Under the pieces are notes generated by a model. That model saw only the letters and a program-made list of their open reading frames with translations, did not search any database and was not told the origin of the DNA. Source: Folioceros fuciformis (Eukaryota; Anthocerotophyta; Anthocerotopsida; Anthocerotales). From it: a stretch of 64,000 nt of DNA. Where the stretch lies: positions 21,008-85,007 of the forward strand of contig JBNGIO010006285.1 in NCBI GenBank assembly GCA_049999805.1, written 5' to 3'. Each line of letters begins with the position of its first letter. The first letter of the stretch is position 1. Positions 11,229-21,773 of this stretch are shown here, one piece after another. The position numbers and the translations under genes were made by a program.

Positions 11229-12650
11229 CTAGTAATTTGATGTTTCAATATCGTCTAGGTAGTTCACCGTATCCAGATCTGGTGGTTGGTCATCAGGGGT
11301 TTTTAACGCTGACTCGTCCAAAGGCCAGGATCTGGAGGGAAGGGATGATAACATTACTTCGTCTCGTTGTTTATCGGGATGGCCAGCTGCTGCAAAAGCA
11401 GATGTAGGACTAGGCTCCCGGTGAACGTAAGTTTCATCACTCTTGCCTAAGTTGCCTTGTCTCCCTCGTAGGGTAAGATCTTGTTGGTCATCTGGTGATA
11501 GCCACTCGTGGATCACCTGGAATGAAAGCATGATGTGTAGTGTTGTGCATCTTGAGAAAGCGGAGTTGTTTTGCTGTGTTGGGAAGAAAGACAGCACCGT
11601 GAACGTACGTACCTGGAAAATTAAGTTGTCCACGGCAGGAGATAATGGAACATCCGACACAGGATAACAACTGTCTGCAGCAACCACAGAAGACGTAGCA
11701 ACGTCGGGGACGGAGGTCACTCCCTTCGATGTCCTTGAATGGCCATGCGCTTGGTAAGGAACCAATGCGGAGTTTGTGCTATCCTCCTGGAGGAAGGAAA
11801 TGCCACCGACACAAGAAGGCCCGGTCCGTCTTCCGTGCGCATCTTTGAAGGGGATGGAGGCATCACTGGCTGTGTTCGGAGATGCACCAAAACTACACAC
11901 TTGGATTGGCTGATTCACGACCTTGCGCTGGGCGGTTGTCCCTGAAACCAGCCACTCATCCAAGAATGCTCCATCTTGGACACTGTGGACGAGAAAATTC
12001 ATGGCAGCACTCAAAGCAGTAGCCGCCATGTCGTCCTCCTCCTGCGCCGCTCTCCCAGCAGCAGTAGGAGGCGTCTGAGCTGACGTCTTACGCGTTCCCT
12101 CGACATCAACATGCCGCCGTCCTATACCCAAATACGCAAACGTGCTTCCCTGAAGAACCTGCACACTACTCTACAACAACAAACACAATCCATTCGTCCG
12201 GTCAATCACCGCCATACGCTTCACCATCGCCTTAAAAACAAGCGGCAACGTCACATCCACGAAGCCGCGCATTCCACACCTCTTCTTCAAAACTTCCGAG
12301 GCCCGCCTATCCAGCTCTTCAAATTCCAAATCTTGCAACTCCTGCGCACCAGGAAATATCCCTTCCTGCTTGATCGGCAAGCACTTACAACCCCGCTCTC
12401 GCTCTCGCTCCCGATCCCGCTCCCGCTCCGCCAAGCAGAACAATTCCGGCTCAGCAGGAAACTCCGCCTCCACCGCCTTCCTCTTCTTCATGAGCTCAAG
12501 AAACCGCTCTTCAGACGCTTCAGAGTACCTCACCGCCTGGTAATCCCTCCCAGATTTCCTCCCCGACACATCCAATTCCTGCTCGTTCTGCGGCGACGGA
12601 GGCTTCTCCCTGAACCTTTGCAAAATCTCTCTCCTCCATCTGCATTCCAA
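11229..12650 (-). CDS. Unrecognised protein gene, at least two or three exons
   Basis: Two long minus-strand frames lie in the same phase. The upstream one (12650-12174) encodes a charged segment with EERFLELMKKRKAVEAEF, an Arg-Glu dipeptide run, and ELQDLEFEELDRRASEVLKK. The downstream one (12164-11229) is Ser/Thr/Pro-rich and ends LDDIETSNY. They are split by one stop at 12171-12173; an acceptor-like TTTGTTGTTGTAG immediately there and a donor-like GTGAAG 54 bases upstream suggest a short in-phase intron. A clearer intron is 11517-11612: donor CCAG-GTACGT, acceptor TTCATTCCAG, 96 bases, also in phase. The first exon is unknown. A TGCAG acceptor near 12634 and a coding-like stretch at about 12793-12895 (KAAAKQAFRWPEIVTVRERL) hint at upstream exons. 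No family recognised; the product could be nuclear given its charge. Confidence 0.5.
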
Positions 12651-13494
12651 ACAAGGACTCCGGTCAGTACCACTCCGCGTGCCCTAACATGCTCCATCCC
12701 AGGTTGCCAGTGCCAGCGGACGCTTGTTGTCCAGACCGGGTGGATGAAGCTGTCGACACACACTTGTCCTTCCTCATCCCGGGAAGCCAACCATTTGCTC
12801 CCTCAGGCGCTCCCGGACGGTGACGATCTCCGGCCAACGGAAGGCCTGCTTTGCGGCTGCCTTGCACTTCCGAAGTGTGCCGCGAATAAAGAAATGACAT
12901 CAACGGGGAGCCCGAATCTCGTGAAAGGGAAAGGGAAAAGGTCGGCACCTCCACATTTTCCTATTCATCTGAAAGCTGTGCTCTCTCCGTGTCTTGCCAT
13001 TGTCCTGTACGGCAGCGGTGGCGGTGGCGGTGGCGTGAGAAAACGGCGATGGCAACCCCAGAACTGTGGAGCTCTGTCTCCGGCTTCGGCCACGATGTGA
13101 CCAAATTAGTCTTCTGTGGTGGGTACAACGCGTTTCCTTCCTATCCCCAGTTTGCGACGCTAGTAACAGGACTAACCTAACGACACAACAACCAGGACTA
13201 ATTGGTCTGCCTTATAAAATTTTCATGTAACCGATGCTGGTATGGCTCATGACGTGAGCGTGGGTCAAAGGAAAAAGATCCCCAGCTTTGGGTTGGGCCG
13301 GGTTGAAGTTGAAGGCCCCAGGGGGATGGGGGCCTGGCCAGTGGAGGAGATAAGGAGCGGGCCTGGGTCCCAACTTCTGGCTGGCTGCCTGTCTCTGCGG
13401 TCCTTCCGGCACGGCAGAGAGGCTGAGCTGGACTGCAGCAAGGACCGAGCACGGCTCCCCGATCTCCCGCCTCGCTTGCCTTGCAAGCCCTCTG

Positions 13495-13560
13495 CCTTGT
13501 CTCTGCTCTGCTCTGCTCTGCTCGGATCGGATCGGCTCGACTCGGGTCGTTCCGCCTCGC
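13495..13560. repeat. Short CTCTG/CGGAT simple repeats
   Basis: Consecutive CTCTG pentamers followed by CGGAT- and CGACT-like pentamers in the leader of the next gene. Confidence 0.7.
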
Positions 13561-13719
13561 CTCGCGCGTCTCGCCTCTTGCCCGTGGAGGGCACGCCACG
13601 CCAAGCTCGTAGGGAGCGTGGGGTTGTAACCGGGGCACTCAGAAGCACACTGAGGAAAGCGGAGGGGGACGCGGAGGACGAGGGAGCGAGTGAGCGAGCT
13701 GCATGGTGAGCCCGCAGCG

Positions 13720-15943
13720 ATGGCGGATGCCGTGAGGGCCGCCTTGCGCCTGCTGCCTGTGGCCAGGCCCGGCGGCGCGTGCGGCCGGGCGGTGCGAGGG
13801 CATCGCCCTGGGGACCAGTCTTCCTCCTCCTCCTCCTCGCCCTCTGTCGTGCTCGGCACCGCACTCGGGGTCGGGGCGCAGGCTGTCGCGGGGAATTGCG
13901 AGCGCCAGGCTCTGCCGCCGTCGACTGGGGTGGNNNNNNNNNNNNNNNNNNNNNNNNNNNNNNNNNNNNNNNNNNNNNNNNNNNNNNNNNNNNNNNNNNN
14001 NNNNNNNNNNNNNNNNNNNNNNNNNNNNNNNNNCTGACCTCGCTGCGGTCTTGTGTGACTTGGTTTGGCAGGGAGTTTGGGAGCGGCCCGGAAGCGTATC
14101 ATTCCATGGCTGCGGCGGATGCGCGGGCTGCTTGGCGGCGGGGATCCTTGAGTCGGCAGGATATGTTGGAGGCACAGGAGGATGTGGTTCGAGCGCAGAG
14201 GGCGTTGGCTAGTCCTTCTGGTGGTGGTAAGGGTGCAACACATGCGGAGTCTGTGCAAAAAGGGGACGAACCTGGTCGGTCTTTGTCCAGCAACTACTGG
14301 ATGCCGTTCGCCAGTCACTGTTCGTCGGAGTCCAAGTTGGACATGGAGTGGCCGCTCGGGGCTTGCGCTGGTACCGAGTTCCAGTCCGAGTATATCGGTG
14401 CTGGATCGGGCTACTTCGTGTATGATGACAATTCCAAGCCCCCGAAGCAGGCCCCGGGGCAGCGTTGTCTGGCCCAAGGCAGTACCGGTTACGTGGACGA
14501 GGATTTGGGTGCTACGGCGAATCTTGAGCTTGAATGGCAGCTGGTGGTGGACCCGATGCCCAAGGGTAAGCCTCTTCCAGTAGCACAGGGTCAGGAAGTG
14601 AAGAGCGCTGATGGAGAAGAGCGTGATGTGAAGGGAGACGCTGGTGGACAGGAGGGTGAAGAAGATGGATCTTCTGAAAACGACTGGCAGGATCCTGCGC
14701 ATTTTATGCAGTGTGAAACTGCATTACCCTCCGAGGACGCGCTGATGGTGGGAGAAATATCACATGTGGGAACGGTTTCCAAGGCAGAGATCGTTTCGTC
14801 TCAACCTGTGACTGGAGATGGTGGCCCTCCAGATTTGCGACTCCGCCGTCACTCCTGGCGAACAGCTGGTAGGGATGAGTTGGCTGCACTTGTGGCTCAG
14901 AGGGCAGGAGAACATGTGGAAAACTGTGACCTTCCGACCCCTCTTAACACTTACAGGATAAAGGGATCTTTGGAAACCTGTCAGCTAGGTAATAAATCGA
15001 ATGTGAGGAGGGATCTGTCCCGCTCTGTTGATGGGAAACTGCTGGCTTCGCTTCTCCAAGGACAGGAGCCCTCACGTCTGGAAAACTTGGGACTGCCATC
15101 GTCACCCCCCGTCTTGAATGCATCTACTCCCATTGAAGTTGTCCCTGTTTGCCCTGAAACAATCTCGCATCCGCTAACCATACCTTCTGTGAAAGTTGAT
15201 AGGGTTGCCCAAGCTCACGAGACCACCAGGTGAGCGCTCCCTGACTCTGCTCCTCTCTTGTTCGAAAGCACAGAAACGAGTAAACTGTGATCTTGGTTTT
15301 GATTCTCAGCGCTCCTTGGCTGTGCAGCTCTACTGACAGCAGGAACACGAGTTGGCAAGGTGGTGGGCCCAATGTCGTCACGGTCAGTGGATCGGGTCTC
15401 CTCGGTCAAGCTCTGCGTCATTCACAGACTCGAGCGAGGGAGGCTGAAAAGGCGGTCAGGAAAGCAGAGGAGGCTGAGAAGGTTGCGAGGAAAGCCGAAG
15501 TAGCTGCTGGGAAGGCTGCTGAGCAAGCCTCCCAGGAGAAAGAGCAACTCTTGCACATGTTTTTCAGGGAGGCAGCAATGTCCCTCACATACAGACACTG
15601 GGCCACTCTTCTAGAAGCGGAGAATTTCTGCCTGAGAATATACGCCAGAGATAATGCGCAATGGGTGCAGAAGAGCATCTTCAACCCGTTCAATGCTGTG
15701 GACCGACTGTCTAACAGTCGGTGCAGAAATGTGGGTAAGGCTCTGGCCAAGAGACAAATGCAGCATCACTTCTCTGGAGTCTGGCATCATCATACTACTA
15801 CCAAGAGTTCTGGGTCCAGCTCAGTCGGTTCTCACCTCAGTAGGGGCTGCACTGTTGGGCTAGCCTTTGCTTTGGGACTCAGTCTTGCAGGTGCTGGGCT
15901 GCTCCTTGGTTGGAGCATGGGATGGATTCTCCTCGCCCACTGA
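13720..15943 (+). CDS. Coiled-coil protein with C-terminal membrane anchor, broken by a gap
   Basis: A start at 13720 opens MADAVRAALRLLPVARPGG and runs into a 100-N gap (13934-14033). Beyond it the frame reads WFGREFGSGPEAYHSMAAAD, ARAAWRRGSLSRQDMLEAQED and a long acidic, Ser-rich region to 15229. Donor AG-GTGAGC at 15230 and acceptor TTCTCAG at 15309 join it in phase to a second exon (15310-15943). That exon encodes a coiled coil of heptad-like AEKAVRKAEEAEKVARKAEV type and ends in a hydrophobic stretch (LAFALGLSLAGAGLLLGWSM) just before the stop, consistent with a tail anchor. The frames on the two sides of the gap differ, so an intron or missing bases lie in the gap; a TTTGGCAG acceptor-like site near 14071 is an alternative. 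I do not recognise the family. Confidence 0.65.
13934..14033. other. Assembly gap, 100 N
   Basis: Fixed-size gap inside the preceding gene. The flanks are not repeats of each other. Confidence 0.99.
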
Positions 15944-16197
15944 CTTCACTCTGTCACCTTTCTTGCTACCTAGGTCACTACGGTACTTGTCTTGAGATTT
16001 TACCTTTTGGCTCTTTTGTAATTATAAGAACGTAGTTTCTGCAGATGTGCCCTAGGCCAGCCACACTTGTGGCCGGCACCCAACCCAATTTCCTGTCATT
16101 CACACTGAAGCTTCACCTTGAAGAATAATACTGTACATAGGTCGCATTTCACAGAGTGGCTGTTAGTTTACAACGTAGCTTCCTGTGATACCAAGTT

Positions 16198-18264
16198 TCA
16201 CCTCTTGTGCCTCCAGGCAAGTTGAGAATTCAACAAGTCCAACATCTCATAAACTCTTTCCCGATGCTCATGCTTGTGATCTTGCGCCATAAACATGTGC
16301 AGCTGCTGGAAATGCCGAATCCAGCTCTGTCCAGGAGTCTTCCACGCACCCGCCTTCCATCTTAATTCATCGATCTCGCTGGCATGATCCCACATGCCCG
16401 CTTGCGCATAAATATCCGACATCAGCAAGTAAGCTGCGCTCTGCTCAGCTCGCAATTTCACGCAACGCTCGAACGCGCGCCTACCCATCTCTACATTGCC
16501 GTGCTTCCGGCACGCTCCCAGCAAAGACAACCAAACCGCGGCATCGGGCTGCACGGGCATTCTCTCTGCCACTTCTTCCGCCTCGCTCAAAAGACCCGCG
16601 CGGCCCAGCAAGTCCACCAGACAGGAATAGTGTTGGACATTACCAGCGATGCACTTCTCCCGCGTCATCACCCTGAAGAAGTCCAAGCCCTTGTCAACGA
16701 ACCCCGAATGGCTGCACGCGCACAGAAGAGCAACCAACGTGACTCCATCTGCCTCCACACCCGCCCGCTCCATCTTCTCAAGGCTGCGCAGGCTCGACTC
16801 CCAGTCCCCCTGCAGAGCGTGTCCCGCCATTAGCGCATTCCATGCCACCACATCCGGCCGAGCAAGAGCGTTCAAAACCCTACATGCGTCCGCCATGCTC
16901 CCGCACTTGCCGTAAGCGTGAATCAGAGTGTTGGCCACGGCAGGGTGCCTGTCAAACCTGCGTTCCACAATCTCCCGCTCCGTGCGCCTGCAGGTATCCA
17001 AATCTCCCACATCGCTGCAAGCCTTCAAAACGCACACAAACGTGGTCTCATCCGGCAACACACCGGCATCCTCCTCCCGCATCCGCCTGTACAACAGCAA
17101 AGCCCTGTCGCTCTGCCCCAGCTGCGTGTACCCCGCAAGCATCGCGTTCCAGGACACCACGTTCCGCGCCGACAGCTCATCCAGCACCCGTTGCGCATCC
17201 CCGGTGCTCCCGCACTTGCAATACATGCTCACCAGCGTGCTCCCTACAAAAACATCGTTCCCGTGCCCCATCGCGGCAGCTTCCGCATGCACGGCCTTCC
17301 CCTTGCGCAGCGCCTCCACCTTCACCGTCTCATGTCCCTCCCTGTCCGCCAGGATCCCGCACGCCTGGATCACGCTCACGAATGTGCGATCATCCGGCCG
17401 CAAGCCTTCCTTTACCACTCGATCGTAGAGCTCCAAGGCCTTGGCTCCATCCTCCTGATTCGTGTATCCCGCAAGCAGCGCGTTCCAGGCAACAACAGCG
17501 ACGGTGCGCTCCAGCCTACCAAACACCAGCTCCGCGTCCGTCAGGCTCCCGCACTTGGCGTACACGCTCACCAGCGTGCTCGAAACGAAGGCGTCCGACG
17601 CCAAGCCTTTCAGCGCAGCTCGAGCGTGCATCTCCTTGGCCAGGGCCAGAGAATCCAGCTTCACGCTCCGCCCTTCGACCAGCGCGGGCAACTCCTGGTC
17701 CGCCAGGCTCCCGACCGCCTTGAGGGCACAGACGAAGGACCGGTCGTCCGGCGCTGTTCCCTCCTCTTCCATTCGCGCGAACAGGTCGAGCACCAGGCGA
17801 GGATCGCCGCCATGGCTGGCGTAGCCTGCCAGCAACGCGTTCCAGGCTACTACGTCGGGCTGCGGGAGCCTGTCGAACGTGAGCTGCGCGTCTTCCATGC
17901 TCCCGCATTTCCCATACATGTCCACCAGCGCCGTGGCCACAAACAGGTCCTTCTCCCCCCCTCGCCATGCCAGATCCGCGTGCACCCGCTTACCCTGTTC
18001 CAAATCCGCTAGCCTGCCGCAGGCCATGAGCATGGCGAGCAAGGTGCGCCTGCTCGGATGGACGCCCTTCTGCCTCAGCCGCTCGTACAGCTCCACGGCC
18101 TCTTCCAGCCTCCCGGATTGCACCATCCCCTTGACCGCAGCCTCTTCACTTGGCAGCAGCTGTTCCCGCTCCACCCCATTCTTCCTCCCGCACAGAAACA
18201 ACATTTGCGGATGAAGCCTCAGGCGGGACGGGGCCACAATCCCCGGCACCGAAGGCGCCTGCAT
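16198..18264 (-). CDS. PPR-1: PLS-class pentatricopeptide repeat protein ending in E/E+ motifs
   Basis: Single-exon gene of 688 residues; the ATG is at 18264 (complement). It has roughly 15 PPR motifs in P-L-S order, with repeated signatures such as VDMYGKCGSMEDAQ, DVVAWNALLAGY and VLKACSD. The C-terminal E region is ACRKHGNVEMGRRAFE, followed by the E+ block PGQSWIRHFQQLHMFMAQD; it stops without a DYW deaminase domain. Proteins of this class bind organelle transcripts and usually direct C-to-U editing, recruiting a DYW partner when they lack the domain. Two L motifs are lengthened by an insert of the type VEGRSVKLDSLALAKEMHA. The N-terminus (MQAPSVPGIVAPSRLRLHPQ) is basic and could be a targeting peptide. 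The gene is GC-rich and faces the receptor kinase gene head-to-head 279 bases away. Confidence 0.92.
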   Translation of the reverse strand: MQAPSVPGIVAPSRLRLHPQMLFLCGRKNGVEREQLLPSEEAAVKGMVQSGRLEEAVELYERLRQKGVHPSRRTLLAMLMACGRLADLEQGKRVHADLAWRGGEKDLFVATALVDMYGKCGSMEDAQLTFDRLPQPDVVAWNALLAGYASHGGDPRLVLDLFARMEEEGTAPDDRSFVCALKAVGSLADQELPALVEGRSVKLDSLALAKEMHARAALKGLASDAFVSSTLVSVYAKCGSLTDAELVFGRLERTVAVVAWNALLAGYTNQEDGAKALELYDRVVKEGLRPDDRTFVSVIQACGILADREGHETVKVEALRKGKAVHAEAAAMGHGNDVFVGSTLVSMYCKCGSTGDAQRVLDELSARNVVSWNAMLAGYTQLGQSDRALLLYRRMREEDAGVLPDETTFVCVLKACSDVGDLDTCRRTEREIVERRFDRHPAVANTLIHAYGKCGSMADACRVLNALARPDVVAWNALMAGHALQGDWESSLRSLEKMERAGVEADGVTLVALLCACSHSGFVDKGLDFFRVMTREKCIAGNVQHYSCLVDLLGRAGLLSEAEEVAERMPVQPDAAVWLSLLGACRKHGNVEMGRRAFERCVKLRAEQSAAYLLMSDIYAQAGMWDHASEIDELRWKAGAWKTPGQSWIRHFQQLHMFMAQDHKHEHRERVYEMLDLLNSQLAWRHKR

Positions 18265-18543
18265 CACTCAGGGATTTCCTCTCTTGGAACGACGGGGCCC
18301 GTCTTCAGCATTTCTTGGCATCCAAGGGGTCTTTCTTGCCATCTCCAGCGGATTGCTCAAAGGCAAAATACAGTTTCCTCAGTTTGCTTGATTTTCGCCC
18401 AGGCTTCACTTTTGAAACCTGCTTGTTTGATGCTGCTCGGTCGCGTTTCCATGGACACTTGCACTTCTGCGGCCATTTGCAGGCCAGATGCAGCGCTCAT
18501 TTCAGGTTCTTGAATAGGAAGGGCCACACGACGTACATTGATC
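18265..18543. promoter_or_regulatory. Shared 279-base intergenic region of divergent genes
   Basis: Lies between the start codons of PPR-1 (minus) and the LRR receptor kinase (plus), so both promoters and leaders must fit here unless they overlap coding sequence. No obvious TATA box was recognised on either strand. Confidence 0.55.
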
Positions 18544-21498
18544 ATGGCAGATTTGACGGCTCTACTCCGGTGGATTTGTTTGTTCCTCTTCCTTGCGGTT
18601 TCCGGTGCCGCATCAGGCTGGGACATTGCGCCATCGCCAGATGTGCAGGCGCTTGTGGTGTTCAAGGTGAAGTACTTGATCAATTCTTCTGCCCTGAGCT
18701 CGTGGAACGAGCTGGATCCAAGCCCGTGTCAATGGAGAGGAGTTGCCTGTGACGCCACTTCCGGGCGAGTCTCTACCCTCATTTTGGACGGCTTGTCGCT
18801 TTCTGGTAGGATAAGCACCACACTAGCACAGCTCACTGGCTTGAACACTCTGTCTCTGGCCTATAACAATCTTTTCGGGAGCTTTCCAGACGAAATCGCT
18901 CAGCTTCCCACTTTGAGGAGGCTTAATATCAGCTACAATGCCTTGTCAGGTCCTCTTCCCAAACTATTTGGAAGCTCGGGAAGCATTGAGCATCTGGACT
19001 TTTCCTTCAACGCTTTCACAGGCCAAATTCCTGCCGAACTTTTCAGTTCCAACCGCAACCTTCGTTCGGTTGCTCTCTCTAAGAACAAGCTTCATGGAAG
19101 CATCCCCTCATCTTTTTATTCTTGCTACCTCCTTCACAGCGTCAATTTCTCTTCTAACCAGTTCTCAGGTGCTCTGTCCGAGCATATCGGGCAGCTTCGA
19201 AGTCTGCGAGCCCTGGACATGTCGCGGAATGCAATTGCCGGGGGCATCCCTCTCCAAATCTCCTCTTTGTTTCATCTCTCGGATCTGAAACTTACAGGCA
19301 ATTATCTCAGTGGCCAGATCCCAGCAGGGCTCAGCAACTGTGTGAACCTGCAAGTGTTGGATCTAAGTTTCAACGATTTGTCTGGATCTTTCCCTTCTCC
19401 CCTACAGAGTTTGACTAATTTGCAGGTTCTGAACCTCCGGAGAAACTACCTCTCTGGCAACATCCCTTCGTGGATAAGCAGCTTGACTGCGCTACAAGAT
19501 TTGGATCTTTCTGAGAACATGTTTTCGGGCTGGCTTCCGTCCAGCTTAGGGCTCCTGCACAATTTGCGTCGGCTGGATATCTCCCGGAACAGTCTCACGG
19601 GAAGCATTCCCGATGGTTTTGCACATCTGCACCTGTCTACTCTCAACCTAAGCAACAACCAGCTGGCGCTGCCAATCCCAGCTGGTCTCGTCACCCGGAG
19701 CTTACAGTACCTTTCCCTCTCCCGCAACCAGTTATCAGGGACCATATTATCTCTCGGTGATTGCCAGTCCCTCCAGGTCCTGGACCTTTCAACAAATATG
19801 CTGACAGGCTCTCTACCAGCAGATTTTGGCAGCTGTTCAAGCCTGTCTGAGCTGAATGTTTCGGGCAACGCTTTCCAGTTTTCTTTGCCCTCAAGCTTTG
19901 GCAGCCTGGAACATCTTCAGGCTCTGGACATCAGTCACAACTTGCTTAACAGCAGCATTCCCAGAAATTTGTGCAAAGGTAACAGGCTCAGCAGTCTGCA
20001 GGCTCACCATAATTTTCTTCATGGATTCCTTCCTGCAGACCTGGGAGAATGTATTTGGCTCGAGGATCTTAGTTTCTCTGCGAACCATCTTATTGGGATG
20101 ATTCCAGGGGCGCTGGGCAAGCTCATGCGGCTCAAGTTTATGGACCTTTCTCAAAACCAACTGTCCGGCAACATCCCTCCCCAGCTTGGATACCTGAAGA
20201 ATTTGGCGATGATCAATGTGTCTAGCAACCGGCTTTCCGGGCGCATCCCGAACGGCCGTGTCTTTGGCTCGATGAATTCCTCTGCGTTTGCGGGAAATTC
20301 AGGACTATGTGGAGCAATTATCAGAGTTCCCTGTGCACAGTTGCAGCCGGCGCCAGCTGACAGTCCCCTCGTATCTGGGATACCAACCCTAGCTTCTCCT
20401 CCTCACCGATCAGAACAAAGAGTTTTCTTCAGTGTCTCAGCTATTATTGCGATATGTGCAGCAGCTGCTGTGGCTGTGGCAGCGATTCTTGTGACTACAG
20501 GCAGTTTGAGAGCGCAGAAAGGCAACCGTTCTAGGACTATCAGGATGAGAAGCATGCCTGATGCATCTGACAGAGTATTGGCTGTGGGCAAGCTGGTCCT
20601 GTTCTCCAGGGCAAGATGGTTCAGAAGTGGAAACTGGAGTCCCGAGCAGCACCTGTTGCTCAACAAAGACTGCGAGATTGGATGTGGTGGATTTGGTGTG
20701 GTGTACCGGGCGGTGCTTCCCGACGGACAATCAGCCGCGGTGAAGAAGCTGACAATCACCGGATCTGTGAAATCTCGAGACGAATTCGAGAGGGAGGTTC
20801 AGCTGCTGGGAAAGGTGAGGCATCAAAACCTGGTGTCCCTCAAAGGCTACTACTGGACAAAACAGCTGCAGATTTTGTTGTATGATTATGTCTCTGGGGG
20901 AGATCTGTGCACCAGACTCCATGACAGAGGACACGGACATCCTGCTCTGGACTGGTCCACCCGTTTCAAGATAGCCAAAGGAATTGCAATGGGACTCGCA
21001 CACCTTCACAACTGTGATCCCCAGATCATCCATTATAATGTAAGGTCAAGCAACATTTTGCTTGATGTCGGCAACGTACCCAAAGTTTCCGATTGTGGTC
21101 TTGCCAAGCTGGTGCCCATGGTGAACACGTACAGCTTGAGCCAGGGTGAGCTCGGGTTCAGGGCTCCTGAATTTGCCTCTGATAACGAGCAAATAAACGA
21201 AAAGTGCGATGTCTATGGATATGGAGTGATACTTCTGGAGCTTGTCACAGGTAGGAGGGCAGTGGAGTACGTGGCGAATGAGGTGGTCATTCTGTGCGAG
21301 TGTGTTGCTACCATGCTTGATGAAGACCGGGCCCTCGATTGTGTCGACCCGGATCTGAACCTCCAGTTGCAGGAGAAAGGGAATTGCCTGCCCTTTCTAA
21401 AGCTAGCGTTGATTTGCACTTCGCAGAGTCCCGTCACACGGCCCTCCATGGTCCAAGTTGTAGAGATGCTAAAGCTAATAGATCCCATTTACAGTTAA
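18544..21498 (+). CDS. LRR receptor-like kinase of the IRK/PXC2 type, probable pseudokinase
   Basis: Single-exon frame of 984 residues from ATG 18544. It has a signal peptide (about 1-25), an N-terminal cap with SSWNELDPSPCQWRGVACD, about 20 LRRs to roughly 600, a Pro-rich juxtamembrane stretch, one membrane segment (about 627-654) and a cytoplasmic kinase-like domain. The glycine loop reads IGCGGFGVVY (from 713), the ATP-binding Lys is K734, and APE is present at 874-876. The catalytic HRD is HYN at 830-832, with Asp lost, and DFG is DCG at 850-852. HYN is known from subfamily VII receptors (IRK, PXC2), which this resembles throughout, including EKCDVYGYGVILLELVTG; DCG is a further change. 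I infer a plasma-membrane receptor that signals through partners and not by its own catalysis. The upstream TTG in the same frame is not a plausible start. Confidence 0.92.
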   Translation: MADLTALLRWICLFLFLAVSGAASGWDIAPSPDVQALVVFKVKYLINSSALSSWNELDPSPCQWRGVACDATSGRVSTLILDGLSLSGRISTTLAQLTGLNTLSLAYNNLFGSFPDEIAQLPTLRRLNISYNALSGPLPKLFGSSGSIEHLDFSFNAFTGQIPAELFSSNRNLRSVALSKNKLHGSIPSSFYSCYLLHSVNFSSNQFSGALSEHIGQLRSLRALDMSRNAIAGGIPLQISSLFHLSDLKLTGNYLSGQIPAGLSNCVNLQVLDLSFNDLSGSFPSPLQSLTNLQVLNLRRNYLSGNIPSWISSLTALQDLDLSENMFSGWLPSSLGLLHNLRRLDISRNSLTGSIPDGFAHLHLSTLNLSNNQLALPIPAGLVTRSLQYLSLSRNQLSGTILSLGDCQSLQVLDLSTNMLTGSLPADFGSCSSLSELNVSGNAFQFSLPSSFGSLEHLQALDISHNLLNSSIPRNLCKGNRLSSLQAHHNFLHGFLPADLGECIWLEDLSFSANHLIGMIPGALGKLMRLKFMDLSQNQLSGNIPPQLGYLKNLAMINVSSNRLSGRIPNGRVFGSMNSSAFAGNSGLCGAIIRVPCAQLQPAPADSPLVSGIPTLASPPHRSEQRVFFSVSAIIAICAAAAVAVAAILVTTGSLRAQKGNRSRTIRMRSMPDASDRVLAVGKLVLFSRARWFRSGNWSPEQHLLLNKDCEIGCGGFGVVYRAVLPDGQSAAVKKLTITGSVKSRDEFEREVQLLGKVRHQNLVSLKGYYWTKQLQILLYDYVSGGDLCTRLHDRGHGHPALDWSTRFKIAKGIAMGLAHLHNCDPQIIHYNVRSSNILLDVGNVPKVSDCGLAKLVPMVNTYSLSQGELGFRAPEFASDNEQINEKCDVYGYGVILLELVTGRRAVEYVANEVVILCECVATMLDEDRALDCVDPDLNLQLQEKGNCLPFLKLALICTSQSPVTRPSMVQVVEMLKLIDPIYS

Positions 21499-21773
21499 GC
21501 TTCTCCATTGTGTACCTCACCTGCGGTGGACGTTGTGCAGTTAGCAATGAACTTTTTCTCAGAAGACCTGCTTCTTCGCAGTACAGTCCTGGGTGATGAT
21601 GTGTGAGCAGGGATTGGCTAACGGAATTTGGTTTCTCAAATGTCTATCTCTGTGTCATTTGTTGTTCGTGAAGCCAGATTAGAGCAGCGTAGGGTTGGAG
21701 AGAAGGGCTTAGGGTCGATAGAGTAGATACATTTCGTCAGAGGTTTAAGGGGTTTCGGGTAGAGACGGGGGCG

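Noticed and set aside
12111-13100. Plus-strand frame of 329 codons
   Set aside because: Ser/Pro/Arg/Leu-rich antisense of the minus-strand gene, which has a convincing intron.
13212-14702. Long minus-strand frame of 496 codons
   Set aside because: Antisense to a gene with splice sites and coherent composition; runs through the N gap, Arg/Pro-rich shadow of GC-rich coding DNA.
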